A stretch of DNA of 7,701 nucleotides. It comes from CAZVAR01 sp964625225 (lineage in GTDB: Bacteria; Pseudomonadota; Alphaproteobacteria; JAJUGE01). Both the position numbers and the translations under genes were made by a program. How positions within the stretch are numbered: position 1 is the stretch's first letter; each line of letters starts with the position of its first letter. A model generated the notes under the pieces. It saw only the letters and a list, made by a program, of their open reading frames with translations, ran no database searches and was not told the DNA's origin. Positions 1-6,552 of the stretch are shown here, one piece after another. The stretch is from NCBI GenBank assembly GCA_964625225.1, contig CAZVAR010000157.1:1-7701 (forward strand), read 5' to 3'.

Positions 1-640
1 GCTCGCCGTAGCGGGTCGGCAGACACACCTCTCCGTCGGGGCCGTCGCGCACCGTCATCGCCGCCGGCCGCCAGATCAGGTCGCGCACCCGCCGCGGCGG
101 GCGGAACTCGACCGCTTCCACCTGCTCCACCGGCACCCAGTAATATTTGCCGGTCGAGGTCACGACCTCGAACAGACCGGCCGTCAAATCGTCCAGGTCA
201 CGAAAATCGTCGAAGGCGATGCCGTCGCAGGTTCCAGCCGTGGGCCGGCGCCCGGACTCGGCTTCGGCGAGCAGCCTCGACGCCTCCGCCGCGTCGCCCT
301 CGCGCAGGGCGATCGACGCCTGCAGGCTGCGCTGCAGCCGCTCCGGCGGCGGTGCCAGGAACTCCGGGACCCGGCCCTCGGCAAAGAATTGCTGCCTCGC
401 CTGCTCGCCCCGGATGAGCTGCCGGAAAAGGGCGACGCCTACGGCCAGCGTCGTGTCCTGGTCAGCGACCAGATCGAGCTGCTTGTCCGCGCGCTCCAGC
501 TCGCCGGCAAAGCACAGCAGCTCCGCGAGAAAGACCCGCGCCGCGACATCCGTCGGACGCGAACGCACCTGCGCCGTGGCCGCTGCCAGGGCCTCGCCGA
601 GCCGCCCGGCCGAGAAATGCTCCTTCGCCCCATCTGCCAT
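1..640 (-). CDS. impE: ImpE/TagJ-family T6SS accessory protein (3' end cut off)
   Basis: The reading frame is open from an ATG at 640-638 to the left edge: 213 residues, with the stop outside the window. An AGGAG lies 9 nt before the ATG, and the gene starts 20 bp after the stop of the second tssC. The sequence follows the ImpE (SciE/TagJ) family from its start. A helical TPR-like N-terminal half contains AELLCFAGELERADKQLD (about residues 39-56), then GRVPEF and an ALREGD segment. A C-terminal half contains FDDFRDLDDL (about 142-151), GKYYWVPVEQV (about 163-173) and RDLIWRPAAM. Known of the family: TagJ/HsiE1 of Pseudomonas aeruginosa binds the sheath protein TssB and the ATPase ClpV, and is thought to assist recycling of contracted sheath in the cytoplasm. 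Full-length members are somewhat longer, so only the C-terminal end is missing. Family assignment is secure; the molecular role is by homology. Confidence 0.93.
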   Translation of the reverse strand, partial: MADGAKEHFSAGRLGEALAAATAQVRSRPTDVAARVFLAELLCFAGELERADKQLDLVADQDTTLAVGVALFRQLIRGEQARQQFFAEGRVPEFLAPPPERLQRSLQASIALREGDAAEASRLLAEAESGRRPTAGTCDGIAFDDFRDLDDLTAGLFEVVTSTGKYYWVPVEQVEAVEFRPPRRVRDLIWRPAAMTVRDGPDGEVCLPTRYGE

Positions 641-660
641 CGTCGCCCTCTCCTGCCCCC

Positions 661-2202
661 TCAGCCGGCCCGCGCCGGCGCGAGCTCGGTCACCAGCCGG
701 AACGTCGACACGACCTGGTCGAGCTGAAAATGCGGCCGGAGGTGTACGGTACAGGCGAACGCGCCGGGACGGCCAGGCAACTCTCGAACCTGTACCCGCG
801 CCTCGTGCAGCGGGTAGCGGGCCCGCAGCTCCGGCGAGGCATCGTCATTGCCCATACAATAGTTCAGCAGCCAGCGCTGCAGGTAAGCCTCGCACTCCTC
901 TGGGGTCGCGAAGGCGCCGATGCGGTCGCGGCCGATCACTTTCACGTAATGCGCGAAGCGCGACACGCAGAGAACGTATTGCAGCATCGCCGAAAGCCGC
1001 GCGTTCGCGGTCGCGGCCGCTCGGTCGTAGTGCCGCGGGCGCTGGATCGACTGGTTGCTGTAGAACACCGAGAAATCGGTATTGTGGCTCCTCATCAGCG
1101 GGATGAAGCCGAGATCCGCGAGTTCCTTCTCCTGCCGTTCCGAGATCGACACCTCGGTCGAGAATTTGGACGCTATGCCCGGGCTGTCGGTCGCAAACTC
1201 GTCGACTACCAGATCCACGACCAGCCCGCCGCTCAGCGAGTCCTGCGCGGCGCCACGAATCTCGGCGAACCAGCCCGACACTCCGAACGCCCGGACGACT
1301 ACCGAGGCGAACGCGTAGGCGGCATTGCCCCAAAGGTAGCCGTCATGGCCGACCTCGGCGGCGGTCTCGCGGAACCGGAACCCGTCGCAGCGGCTGCCGT
1401 CATGCGCATAGGGCCGGCGCATCAGGATACGCGGGAGCACGATGCCGACGAACCGGGCATCCTCGCTCTCCTGCAGGCTGCGCCATCGCGCATATTGCGG
1501 CTGGCCGAACACGGACTCCAGATCGAGCGCGACGTGCAGCTCTCTGAAGCTGTCGAGCCCGAACAGGACGGGCGTACACCCGGTCACCACCGGCGCGAAC
1601 GCGGCCGCGGCGATCTGTGACAGTGCCCGCAGCGCGGCGACATCGTCGGTCGGGTGCCCGGGTCCGCGGGCGTGCTGCATATAGTAGTCGGCCACAATCA
1701 GCCCGAACGGCTCGCCGCCGGGCGTCCCGAACTCCTCGCTGTAGATCTTTTCGAACAGCGCGCTCTGGTCGAACTCGACGGCACGGTCGAGATCCCGGCA
1801 AATCTCGCCCCACCCGGCATTGAGGACGCGGACCTTGGCGCCCTCTACCGCCTCGGCGACCCCGACCAAATAGAGAAGCCCCCGCCAGCTGGCCTCGAGC
1901 ATCTGGAACTTCGGATGATGGAGGATCGCGTTGAGCTGTTCGGCCAGCAGGCGGTCGATCTCCGCGATGTCGCGGTCGAGGGCGGCGAGCAGGCGCCGAC
2001 GACTGCCGGTGCCGCGCTGCGGCAGCCGGCCGCCGAGCCACACGGCGAGCGCCTCGTCGGGCGACGCCGCACGCAGGAACGCCTGAACGCGCGTCCCGTC
2101 GTCCGCCCAAGTGTGCGGTACGTCGGCGACGGGCGCCGGCGCCGCATCGGCGCCGGCGCCCCCGCGCTCCGCAATGTCCCGCAGGAGGTCGGGCGTCGGC
2201 AC
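661..2202 (-). CDS. impD: Second TssC-like sheath protein (ImpD type)
   Basis: This 513-residue paralogue of TssC starts at GTG (2202-2200), 23 bp after the tssC stop, behind only a weak purine stretch. It keeps the TssC hallmarks: HHPKFQMLEASWRGLLYLV (95-113), EFDQSALFEKIYSEEFGTPG (143-162), RFAHYVKVIGRDRIG, and a C-terminal RYPLHEARVQVRELPG block followed by LRPHFQLDQV. It differs from the first TssC in its N-terminal 70 residues, which are Ala/Pro-rich and unrelated (MPTPDLLRDIAERGG, then a PAPVADVP stretch). It also differs in the middle, where the KVDNLPSYTF segment is replaced by a GGLVVDLVVDEF stretch. A second tssC-like gene between tssC and impE matches impD of the rhizobial/agrobacterial imp loci. 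It is probably cytoplasmic and either co-assembles with or modifies the sheath; that role is inference. The ORF is intact with conserved motifs, so it is not a pseudogene. Confidence 0.9.
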   Translation of the reverse strand: MPTPDLLRDIAERGGAGADAAPAPVADVPHTWADDGTRVQAFLRAASPDEALAVWLGGRLPQRGTGSRRRLLAALDRDIAEIDRLLAEQLNAILHHPKFQMLEASWRGLLYLVGVAEAVEGAKVRVLNAGWGEICRDLDRAVEFDQSALFEKIYSEEFGTPGGEPFGLIVADYYMQHARGPGHPTDDVAALRALSQIAAAAFAPVVTGCTPVLFGLDSFRELHVALDLESVFGQPQYARWRSLQESEDARFVGIVLPRILMRRPYAHDGSRCDGFRFRETAAEVGHDGYLWGNAAYAFASVVVRAFGVSGWFAEIRGAAQDSLSGGLVVDLVVDEFATDSPGIASKFSTEVSISERQEKELADLGFIPLMRSHNTDFSVFYSNQSIQRPRHYDRAAATANARLSAMLQYVLCVSRFAHYVKVIGRDRIGAFATPEECEAYLQRWLLNYCMGNDDASPELRARYPLHEARVQVRELPGRPGAFACTVHLRPHFQLDQVVSTFRLVTELAPARAG

Positions 2203-2225
2203 GAACCTGCCGCCCTTTCCCGACC

Positions 2226-3722
2226 TCAGGCCGCCTTCGGAATGCGCGCCACCATGCGCAACGAGGTGGTGAGTTCCTCCATCTGCAGCCAGGGCCGCAG
2301 GTAGGCGACGGCATTGTAGGAGCCGGGCGCACCCGGGACCTCCCGCACCATGACTCGCGCCTCACGCAGCGGATAGCGCGCCTTGGTCTCCTGACCGGCA
2401 CTCTCGTTGGCGTTGACGTAGTTGGTGATCCAACGGTTCAGCCAGGCTTCGCAGTTTTCGGCCTCCATGAAGGAGCCGATCTTGTCGCGGGCCATGACCT
2501 TCAGGTAATGCGCAAAGCGGGAGGTGGCCATGATGTAGGGCAGCCGCGCCGAGATGGCCGCATTCGCAGTCGCTTCCGGCCGGTCGTACTTCTTCGGCTT
2601 CTGCGTGGTCTGGGCGCCGAAGAACACGGCATAATCCGTATTCTTGTAATGAAGCAGCGGCAGGAAGCCCAGCTTCGACAGCTCGGCCTCGCGCCGGTCG
2701 GTGATGCCGACCTCGGTCGGGCATTGCTGGTCCGGGTCGCCGTCGTCGCTGACGAAGGTGTAGCTGGGCAGATTATCCACCTTGCCGCCGCCCTCGGCAC
2801 CGCGGATTGCGGTGCAGAACCCATATTTGGCAAAGGCGTCGGTGAGGCGGCCGCCCAACACATAAGCCGCATTCATCCAGCAGAACTCATTGTGCGGCAT
2901 CGGCATCGTGCGCCCGTCGGCGTCGATCGGCGCCTCCTCGTAACTGAAGGCTTCGACCGGCTTGGTCGCCGCCCCATAGGGCAGGCGGGCCAGCACGCGC
3001 GGCATGGTGAGCGTGACGAAGCGCGAATCTTCGCTGTCGCGGAAGCTGCGCCACTTCGCGTACTCCACCGACTCGAAGATGCGCTCCATGTCGCGCACCC
3101 GCGGCAGATCGGTAAAGCTGTCGAAGCCGAACATCTGCGGGCTCGCCGCCGAAATGAAGGGCGCGAAGGCGGCCGCAGCCACGTTCGAAACCTTCTGCAG
3201 CAGCTCGATGTCCTCCGGGTGATTGGAGAACTCGTAATCGCCGATCAGGGCGCCGTACGGCTCGCCGCCCGGGGTCCCGAACTCGTTTTCGTAAATCTTC
3301 TTGAACAGTTGACTCTGATCGAACTCCGCCGCCCTCGAGAGGTCCCGAAGCAGATCCCGCTTCGAGATGTTCAGGACCTTCAGCTTGAGCTGCGAACTCG
3401 TCTCGCTGTTCATCACCAGATAGTGGAGCCCGCGCCAACTCCCTTCCAGCTTCTGGAACTTTTCATGATGCATGATCGCCGCGAGCTGCTTCGAGATCTG
3501 CTGATCGATCGCTGCGATCGCCTTATTGAAGGTGACCGTCAGGTTCTTGTCGTAAGTGACGGTGCCCTTCAGCGCCTCCTCGGTCAGGGTGCGCAGCAAT
3601 TCCTGCGCCCGGTCCGGCTCGGTCTGCTTGGTCGCCCCGATCGCCTGCTCGAGCAGGCTCGGGCCGGCCTCGACTTCGGTCGCCTGCGCGGCACCTTCGG
3701 TCTGGGTCAGAACCTCGTTCAT
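2226..3722 (-). CDS. tssC: T6SS contractile sheath large subunit TssC (ImpC/VipB/EvpB)
   Basis: The protein has 498 residues, the usual TssC length. With TssB it forms the contractile sheath around the Hcp tube; contraction drives the spike out of the cell and ClpV disassembles the spent sheath (family knowledge). Visible landmarks are an N-terminal helix with SLLEQAIGATKQ (22-33), a region like the ClpV-recognised helix of VipB; HHEKFQKLEGSWRGLHYLV (85-103); EFDQSQLFKKIYENEFGTPG (133-152); RFVTLTMPRVLARLPYG (234-250); GKVDNLPSYTF (313-323); RFAHYLKVMARDKIG (402-416); and the C-terminal RYPLREARVMVREVPG (449-464) with LRPWLQMEELT. The ATG at 3722 overlaps the tssB stop (ATGA) and is preceded by GAGGAAGGGG inside tssB, so the two subunits are translationally coupled, as is usual for this obligate pair. 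The frame is intact and nothing is missing. Confidence 0.97.
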   Translation of the reverse strand: MNEVLTQTEGAAQATEVEAGPSLLEQAIGATKQTEPDRAQELLRTLTEEALKGTVTYDKNLTVTFNKAIAAIDQQISKQLAAIMHHEKFQKLEGSWRGLHYLVMNSETSSQLKLKVLNISKRDLLRDLSRAAEFDQSQLFKKIYENEFGTPGGEPYGALIGDYEFSNHPEDIELLQKVSNVAAAAFAPFISAASPQMFGFDSFTDLPRVRDMERIFESVEYAKWRSFRDSEDSRFVTLTMPRVLARLPYGAATKPVEAFSYEEAPIDADGRTMPMPHNEFCWMNAAYVLGGRLTDAFAKYGFCTAIRGAEGGGKVDNLPSYTFVSDDGDPDQQCPTEVGITDRREAELSKLGFLPLLHYKNTDYAVFFGAQTTQKPKKYDRPEATANAAISARLPYIMATSRFAHYLKVMARDKIGSFMEAENCEAWLNRWITNYVNANESAGQETKARYPLREARVMVREVPGAPGSYNAVAYLRPWLQMEELTTSLRMVARIPKAA

Positions 3723-4249
3723 TTGTCTGCCCCTTCCTCGCTAGCCTCGCCCTTGCCGTCCACACCGAGAGCCCCGGAGAGCGTCTGCAAATCCTCGCTG
3801 TTCTGGAGCACGCGCTCGAGCACCGCCTCCAGCTCTTCGGATCGGTCGACCTTGGACATGAGGTCGCGCAGCTTGTCGCGGGTCTCGAGCAGGTGCTTCA
3901 GCGGCTCCACCTGCTTGACGATGTTCTCGGGCTCGAAATCGTCCATCGAGCGGAACCGGAGATTGACGGCGAGCTCGCTGCCGTCGCCCTTCAGCGTGTT
4001 CTCGACGCGCAGATTCAACCCCGGCGTCATCCGCGCCATCACGTCGTTGAAATTGTCGCGGTCGATCTGAATGAACTTGCGGTCACCGAGCGGACGCAGC
4101 GGTTCCGTCGGATCGCCGGAGAAATCGCCCAACACGCCGACGACAAACGGAAGCTCCTTTTCGAGCACCGCCCCTTCGGTTTCGACCTCGTATTTGATAT
4201 GAACGCGCGGCTTCCGGACGCGCTGCAGCTTCTCGTGCACGCTCTCCAT
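3719..4249 (-). CDS. tssB: T6SS contractile sheath small subunit TssB (ImpB/VipA)
   Basis: The 176-residue protein is of normal length for TssB, which pairs with TssC to build the sheath protomer in the cytoplasm. Family signatures run in order: RVHIKYEVETEG (15-26), ELPFVVGVLGDFSG (32-45), KFIQIDRDNFNDVM (58-71), the VNLRFRSMDDFEPENIVKQV block (95-114), and the helical LLETRDKLRDLMSKVDRSEE segment (120-139). The C-terminal tail after residue 160 is acidic and Gly-rich and looks disordered. The ATG at 4249 is preceded by GGGGAGGG (4254-4261), a strong ribosome binding site. It is separated from tssA by 133 bp, unlike the overlapping tssB-tssC junction, so a separate promoter or processing site may set sheath-protein levels. 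The last 4 bp overlap tssC. Confidence 0.97.
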   Translation of the reverse strand: MESVHEKLQRVRKPRVHIKYEVETEGAVLEKELPFVVGVLGDFSGDPTEPLRPLGDRKFIQIDRDNFNDVMARMTPGLNLRVENTLKGDGSELAVNLRFRSMDDFEPENIVKQVEPLKHLLETRDKLRDLMSKVDRSEELEAVLERVLQNSEDLQTLSGALGVDGKGEASEEGADK

Positions 4250-4382
4250 GCGGCCCTCCCCAATTGAATCAAATCACCCCCGCGGCGACCGCCCGAACGG
4301 TCCTCGCCTCGCCCCCGGCATGATTACGGTCGGACGGTCCGCCCGCAACCCAAAAGATCGACATCACGAACGGACTAGGCAT
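4250..4382 (-). promoter_or_regulatory. tssA-tssB spacer with repeated GACCGT motifs
   Basis: This non-coding gap is the only long one inside the tss run. On the minus strand GACCGT occurs three times (plus-strand ACGGTC at 4297-4302, 4326-4331 and 4334-4339). The last copy sits inside a palindrome, CGGAC-G-GTCCG (4331-4341). A weak promoter-like pair, TTGCGG (4343-4348) and TAATCA (4321-4326) with a 16-nt spacer, overlaps the repeats. A small AT-rich patch with the palindrome TTGA-A-TCAA (4264-4272) lies just upstream of the tssB ribosome binding site. An internal promoter or operator for the sheath genes is plausible, but the -10 match is poor. No T-tract that would make a convincing intrinsic terminator is present. 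Confidence 0.3.
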
Positions 4383-5486
4383 TCAGCCCTCGGGTTCGGG
4401 CGGGGTGATCCCTGCCCGCACCAGAAAGGTATGTCGCGCCTCGTCGTCCGGTAGCAGGTGTTGAAGCAACTCCGGCAACGACATACGGCCGCGGCGGACC
4501 AGCTCATCGAGGGTATAGGACAGCGGCGAATGCGGCTCCATCCGCCGGAAAAATTCTGCCACCTTCTCAAGCATAGCGAAAGCATCTTCGCGCGTTCGCA
4601 GCTCCCCCGACGGCCCCGGAGCGGGTGCGCCCGGTGCGGCGGACACAACCGCGGCGGCGGCATCCGCCTCCGCCAGTTCCGCCGGCTCAGCGGCGGGCGC
4701 CACGGCCGTCTCGGGCGCGGCCGAACGCACGATATCGCGAACGTCCGCGAGCGCGCCGCGCAGCGCCGAGATTGGCGGTGCGTCATGGCCGCACCGCTCG
4801 CGGAGGGCTTCGTCCAATTCGTCCAGGGCCAGAAGCGCCCCCTCGACATCCTCCAACAGGGTCGCGAAGAACTGGGGTGACGTCTCCCGGACGCTGGTCT
4901 CCCACTGCTCGACCGTGATCACGCCGCCGCCGCGGTGCGCGATCTGGTGGTGCCACGCGGCGAATCGGAAGGTTCCGTCGGTCAGCGGGATATTCCGGAT
5001 CGGCTGCACCAGGGCGCCCTCGCCTCCGGCCCCGTTGAGGCCGGTGACGGGCGCGACCCGGGTCTCGATGCCGTCCTCGTCGGGCAATGGATAGAGCCCG
5101 TCCCAGAAGTCCCGAACGAGCCCGGCCATCAGCCTGAACCCGTCCCGCAGCCCAGCGGCCCCGTCCGACCTCGTCAGCGCTTCAGTCAGCCAGGCCGCGA
5201 CCTCGAGATCCTTGGTCTGCGTGGCGAGAACTTCCGGCGCCAGATCCAGCACCACCCGCCACTCTGTCGCCATCGGCGGCACGCCCGGCGGCTCTTCACC
5301 GGCCTCGATCTCCAGCATCTCCTCCGCCTGGCGCCGCTCGGCGGTCCGCGCCGAGGAACGGGCATCCTTGAGCTGGTAATACACCGAGCTCGGAGACGAA
5401 TCCGCGCGGAGATCAATGCCCGCGGGCTGCTCGCCCGGGATCGGTGCCAGGAGACGATCGAAGTCTAGGGAATCCGGTGATGCCAT
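4383..5486 (-). CDS. tssA: T6SS assembly protein TssA (ImpA)
   Basis: The 367-residue protein belongs to the TssA/ImpA family, cytoplasmic proteins that act at the baseplate and growing sheath end. The N-terminal ImpA domain shows LLAPIPGEQPAGIDLR (12-27), then YYQLKDARSSAR with a charged helix (37-62). The family's central signature follows: TKDLEVAAWLTEALTR (91-106), FWDGLYPLPDEDG (127-139), and LNGAGG with IRNIPLT (150-169). A low-complexity Ala/Pro/Glu linker (about 265-295) joins this to a C-terminal domain with REDAFAMLEKVAEFFRRMEP, SPLSYTLDELVRRG and LPELLQHLLPDDEARH. This C-terminal type and the modest length resemble the shorter TssA1-like class rather than the long TssA forms with extended tails; that class call is inference. 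The ATG at 5486 is chosen because the ImpA domain begins about ten residues later. Its ribosome binding site is weak, and a GC hairpin lies 14 nt upstream. Confidence 0.94.
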   Translation of the reverse strand: MASPDSLDFDRLLAPIPGEQPAGIDLRADSSPSSVYYQLKDARSSARTAERRQAEEMLEIEAGEEPPGVPPMATEWRVVLDLAPEVLATQTKDLEVAAWLTEALTRSDGAAGLRDGFRLMAGLVRDFWDGLYPLPDEDGIETRVAPVTGLNGAGGEGALVQPIRNIPLTDGTFRFAAWHHQIAHRGGGVITVEQWETSVRETSPQFFATLLEDVEGALLALDELDEALRERCGHDAPPISALRGALADVRDIVRSAAPETAVAPAAEPAELAEADAAAAVVSAAPGAPAPGPSGELRTREDAFAMLEKVAEFFRRMEPHSPLSYTLDELVRRGRMSLPELLQHLLPDDEARHTFLVRAGITPPEPEG

Positions 5487-5500
5487 CAGCTGACTCGCGG

Positions 5501-5515
5501 CCGGTCGGGGACCGG
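5501..5515. repeat. Inverted repeat directly upstream of tssA
   Basis: CCGGTC (5501-5506) and GACCGG (5510-5515) form a perfect 6-bp stem around a 3-nt GGG loop, ending 14 nt before the tssA ATG. In the tssA mRNA this would place a GC hairpin just upstream of an already weak ribosome binding site. It could equally be an operator half-site pair or chance in GC-rich DNA. No T-run follows on the minus strand, so it is not a typical intrinsic terminator. Confidence 0.35.
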
Positions 5516-5519
5516 GATC

Positions 5520-5630
5520 CTACCTGCCGGGGATCGGGCCATCGTCGACCATCTCGACGCGCCGGTCGGCGCCATCGAACGGCATATCCGGTATGAGGAG
5601 ACGGCTTGCCCCCATACCGGCCACCCGGAG
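5520..5630 (-). pseudogene. Relic of an OmpA-type peptidoglycan-binding domain, C-terminal end
   Basis: In one minus-strand frame ending at TAG (5522-5520), the translation carries GMGASR followed by DRRVEMVDDG. These align without gaps to the C-terminal end of the neighbouring OmpA-like protein (GMGESQ, NRRVEIVREG). Over 28 residues, 11 are identical, including the GMG and the RRVE core typical of OmpA-like domains. Over the last 16 codons before the ends, 33 of 48 bases match. Upstream (5631-5712) no single frame continues the domain, and no credible start with a ribosome binding site precedes it. The frame differs from that of the intact ompA-like gene. The likeliest reading is a truncated, frameshifted remnant of a second OmpA-family gene. 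The alternatives are the end of a very diverged small gene or a chance match. Confidence 0.5.
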
Positions 5631-5712
5631 GCACGCTCCTGCAGTGCCGCTCGGAGCCTCGAGCATCGCACCTCCCGTACCCAGTTTCCGGGCCACGCCG
5701 CCACGCCTGCCG

Positions 5713-6333
5713 TCAGCCGCCGATCCGCCCCTCCCGGACGATCTCGACCCGGCGGTTGACCGCGGCATTCGGGTTCCGCGCGTCGTAAGGCTGGCTCTCG
5801 CCCATGCCGATCGAGTGGAGGCGGTGCGGCTCGATCCCGAACTTCTCCTTCAGATAGCGCTCGACCGCGCGCGCCCGTCGCTCGGATAGGTGGAGATTGT
5901 AGTCGTCCGGTCCGACCGCGTCGCTGTGGCCGACGATGCGGAAGCGGTAGGGCCTCAATTCGTCGGAGCTCAGCGCCAGGCCGAGTTCGTCCAGCACCGA
6001 GCGGGCCTGCACCGTCAACTCGGCCGAGTTGAACTCGAAGTGGACCGGAAAATTGAGCGAGGGCAGCCGATTCGGCGCAGGCATCGCCTCAGCGCTCGGC
6101 CGCGTCGCCGTCGCGGCCGGTACGTTGATCTGCAATCCTCGAGTCGTGCCTTTGCGCCGCACCCCCTGCTCATCGGTCGCCGGCGGCGCGTCCGCACTGC
6201 GGCCGAACGCGTTGATGAAATCGTCCCGGTTCGGATTGGACAGGTAGGATTGGGCGCCTGCCGTGCTCGCGAGGCCAAGCCCCAGAGCCAATACGGCAGC
6301 AAGTGCGCCGGGACGACCGAACCGCTCAGACAT
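5713..6333 (-). CDS. Periplasmic OmpA-family peptidoglycan-binding protein
   Basis: The start is taken at the ATG at 6333, not at an ATG 40 codons upstream. GGAGGT (6338-6343) lies 4 nt before it, and a clean signal peptide follows: MSERFGRPGA then the hydrophobic LAAVLALGLGLA, with probable cleavage AGA|Q after residue 27. This gives 206 residues. Residues 28-90 are a polar linker containing TRGLQINVP. Residues about 93-200 form an OmpA-like domain: HFEFNSAEL, GHSDAVGPDDYNLHLSERRA (135-154), a GMGES turn and NRRVEIV (193-199). D138 of GHSD and the Arg of NRR are in the positions that contact diaminopimelate in this domain family. There is no lipobox and no beta-barrel segment, so it is a soluble periplasmic binder. 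Lying upstream of tssA on the same strand, it may anchor T6SS envelope parts to the wall; this role is inferred from position only. Confidence 0.88.
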   Translation of the reverse strand: MSERFGRPGALAAVLALGLGLASTAGAQSYLSNPNRDDFINAFGRSADAPPATDEQGVRRKGTTRGLQINVPAATATRPSAEAMPAPNRLPSLNFPVHFEFNSAELTVQARSVLDELGLALSSDELRPYRFRIVGHSDAVGPDDYNLHLSERRARAVERYLKEKFGIEPHRLHSIGMGESQPYDARNPNAAVNRRVEIVREGRIGG

Positions 6334-6441
6334 CGCCACCTCCCTCGATCTCGACCCGCCCGGGCCGTCCTGCCGGCCCGAGCCGACGCCTTCTTGCCGT
6401 CCGGCTTCCGCCTTCGGTCGAGGCGCGCAACGACATCTTCT

Positions 6442-6502
6442 TGTATACGCCATCCGGACCGGAGTCCGAAGGGGTAATAGCGCAGCCGGTGACGGCGATC
6501 AC
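6442..6502 (-). promoter_or_regulatory. Candidate ompA-tss promoter with CRP-like site
   Basis: On the minus strand TTCGGA (6465-6470) and TATACA (6442-6447) are exactly 17 bp apart, predicting a start near 6435 and a leader of about 100 nt before the ompA-like ATG. The palindromic core GTGA-N6-TCAC (6489-6502), which matches the CRP consensus core and spacing, is centred about 61 bp upstream of that start, the class I CRP activator position. A perfect short palindrome TCCGG-A-CCGGA (6453-6463) sits in the -35/-10 spacer, where a repressor could act. The -35 is weak (3 of 6), as expected for an activated promoter. This is pattern matching only; the rest of the 219-bp gap (6334-6552) shows no convincing gene. 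Confidence 0.3.
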
Positions 6503-6552
6503 GGCGCCAGGTCGCGCAAACCGGAAAATGTGCCGATCCGCCCCGCGTCCGC

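Noticed and set aside
147..1106. A 319-codon plus-strand frame opposite impE and the second tssC
   Set aside because: Its composition is Ser/Arg/Ala-rich and low-complexity, without conserved motifs, while the opposite strand encodes ImpE and TssC-family sequence.
2508..4070. A 520-codon open frame on the plus strand, antisense to tssC and tssB
   Set aside because: It is Arg/Leu-rich with no recognisable domain and is fully opposite two genes with strong family motifs. Long antisense frames are a known by-product of high GC content.
4331..4341. Palindrome CGGAC-G-GTCCG as a terminator after tssA
   Set aside because: The stem is only 5 bp with a 1-base centre, which cannot form a hairpin loop, and no T-run follows. 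A protein-binding site is more plausible.
6334..6453. N-terminal extension of the OmpA-like protein to an upstream ATG
   Set aside because: The 40 added residues are charged and low-complexity and would bury the signal peptide. The internal ATG at 6333 has a strong ribosome binding site and an immediate signal sequence.
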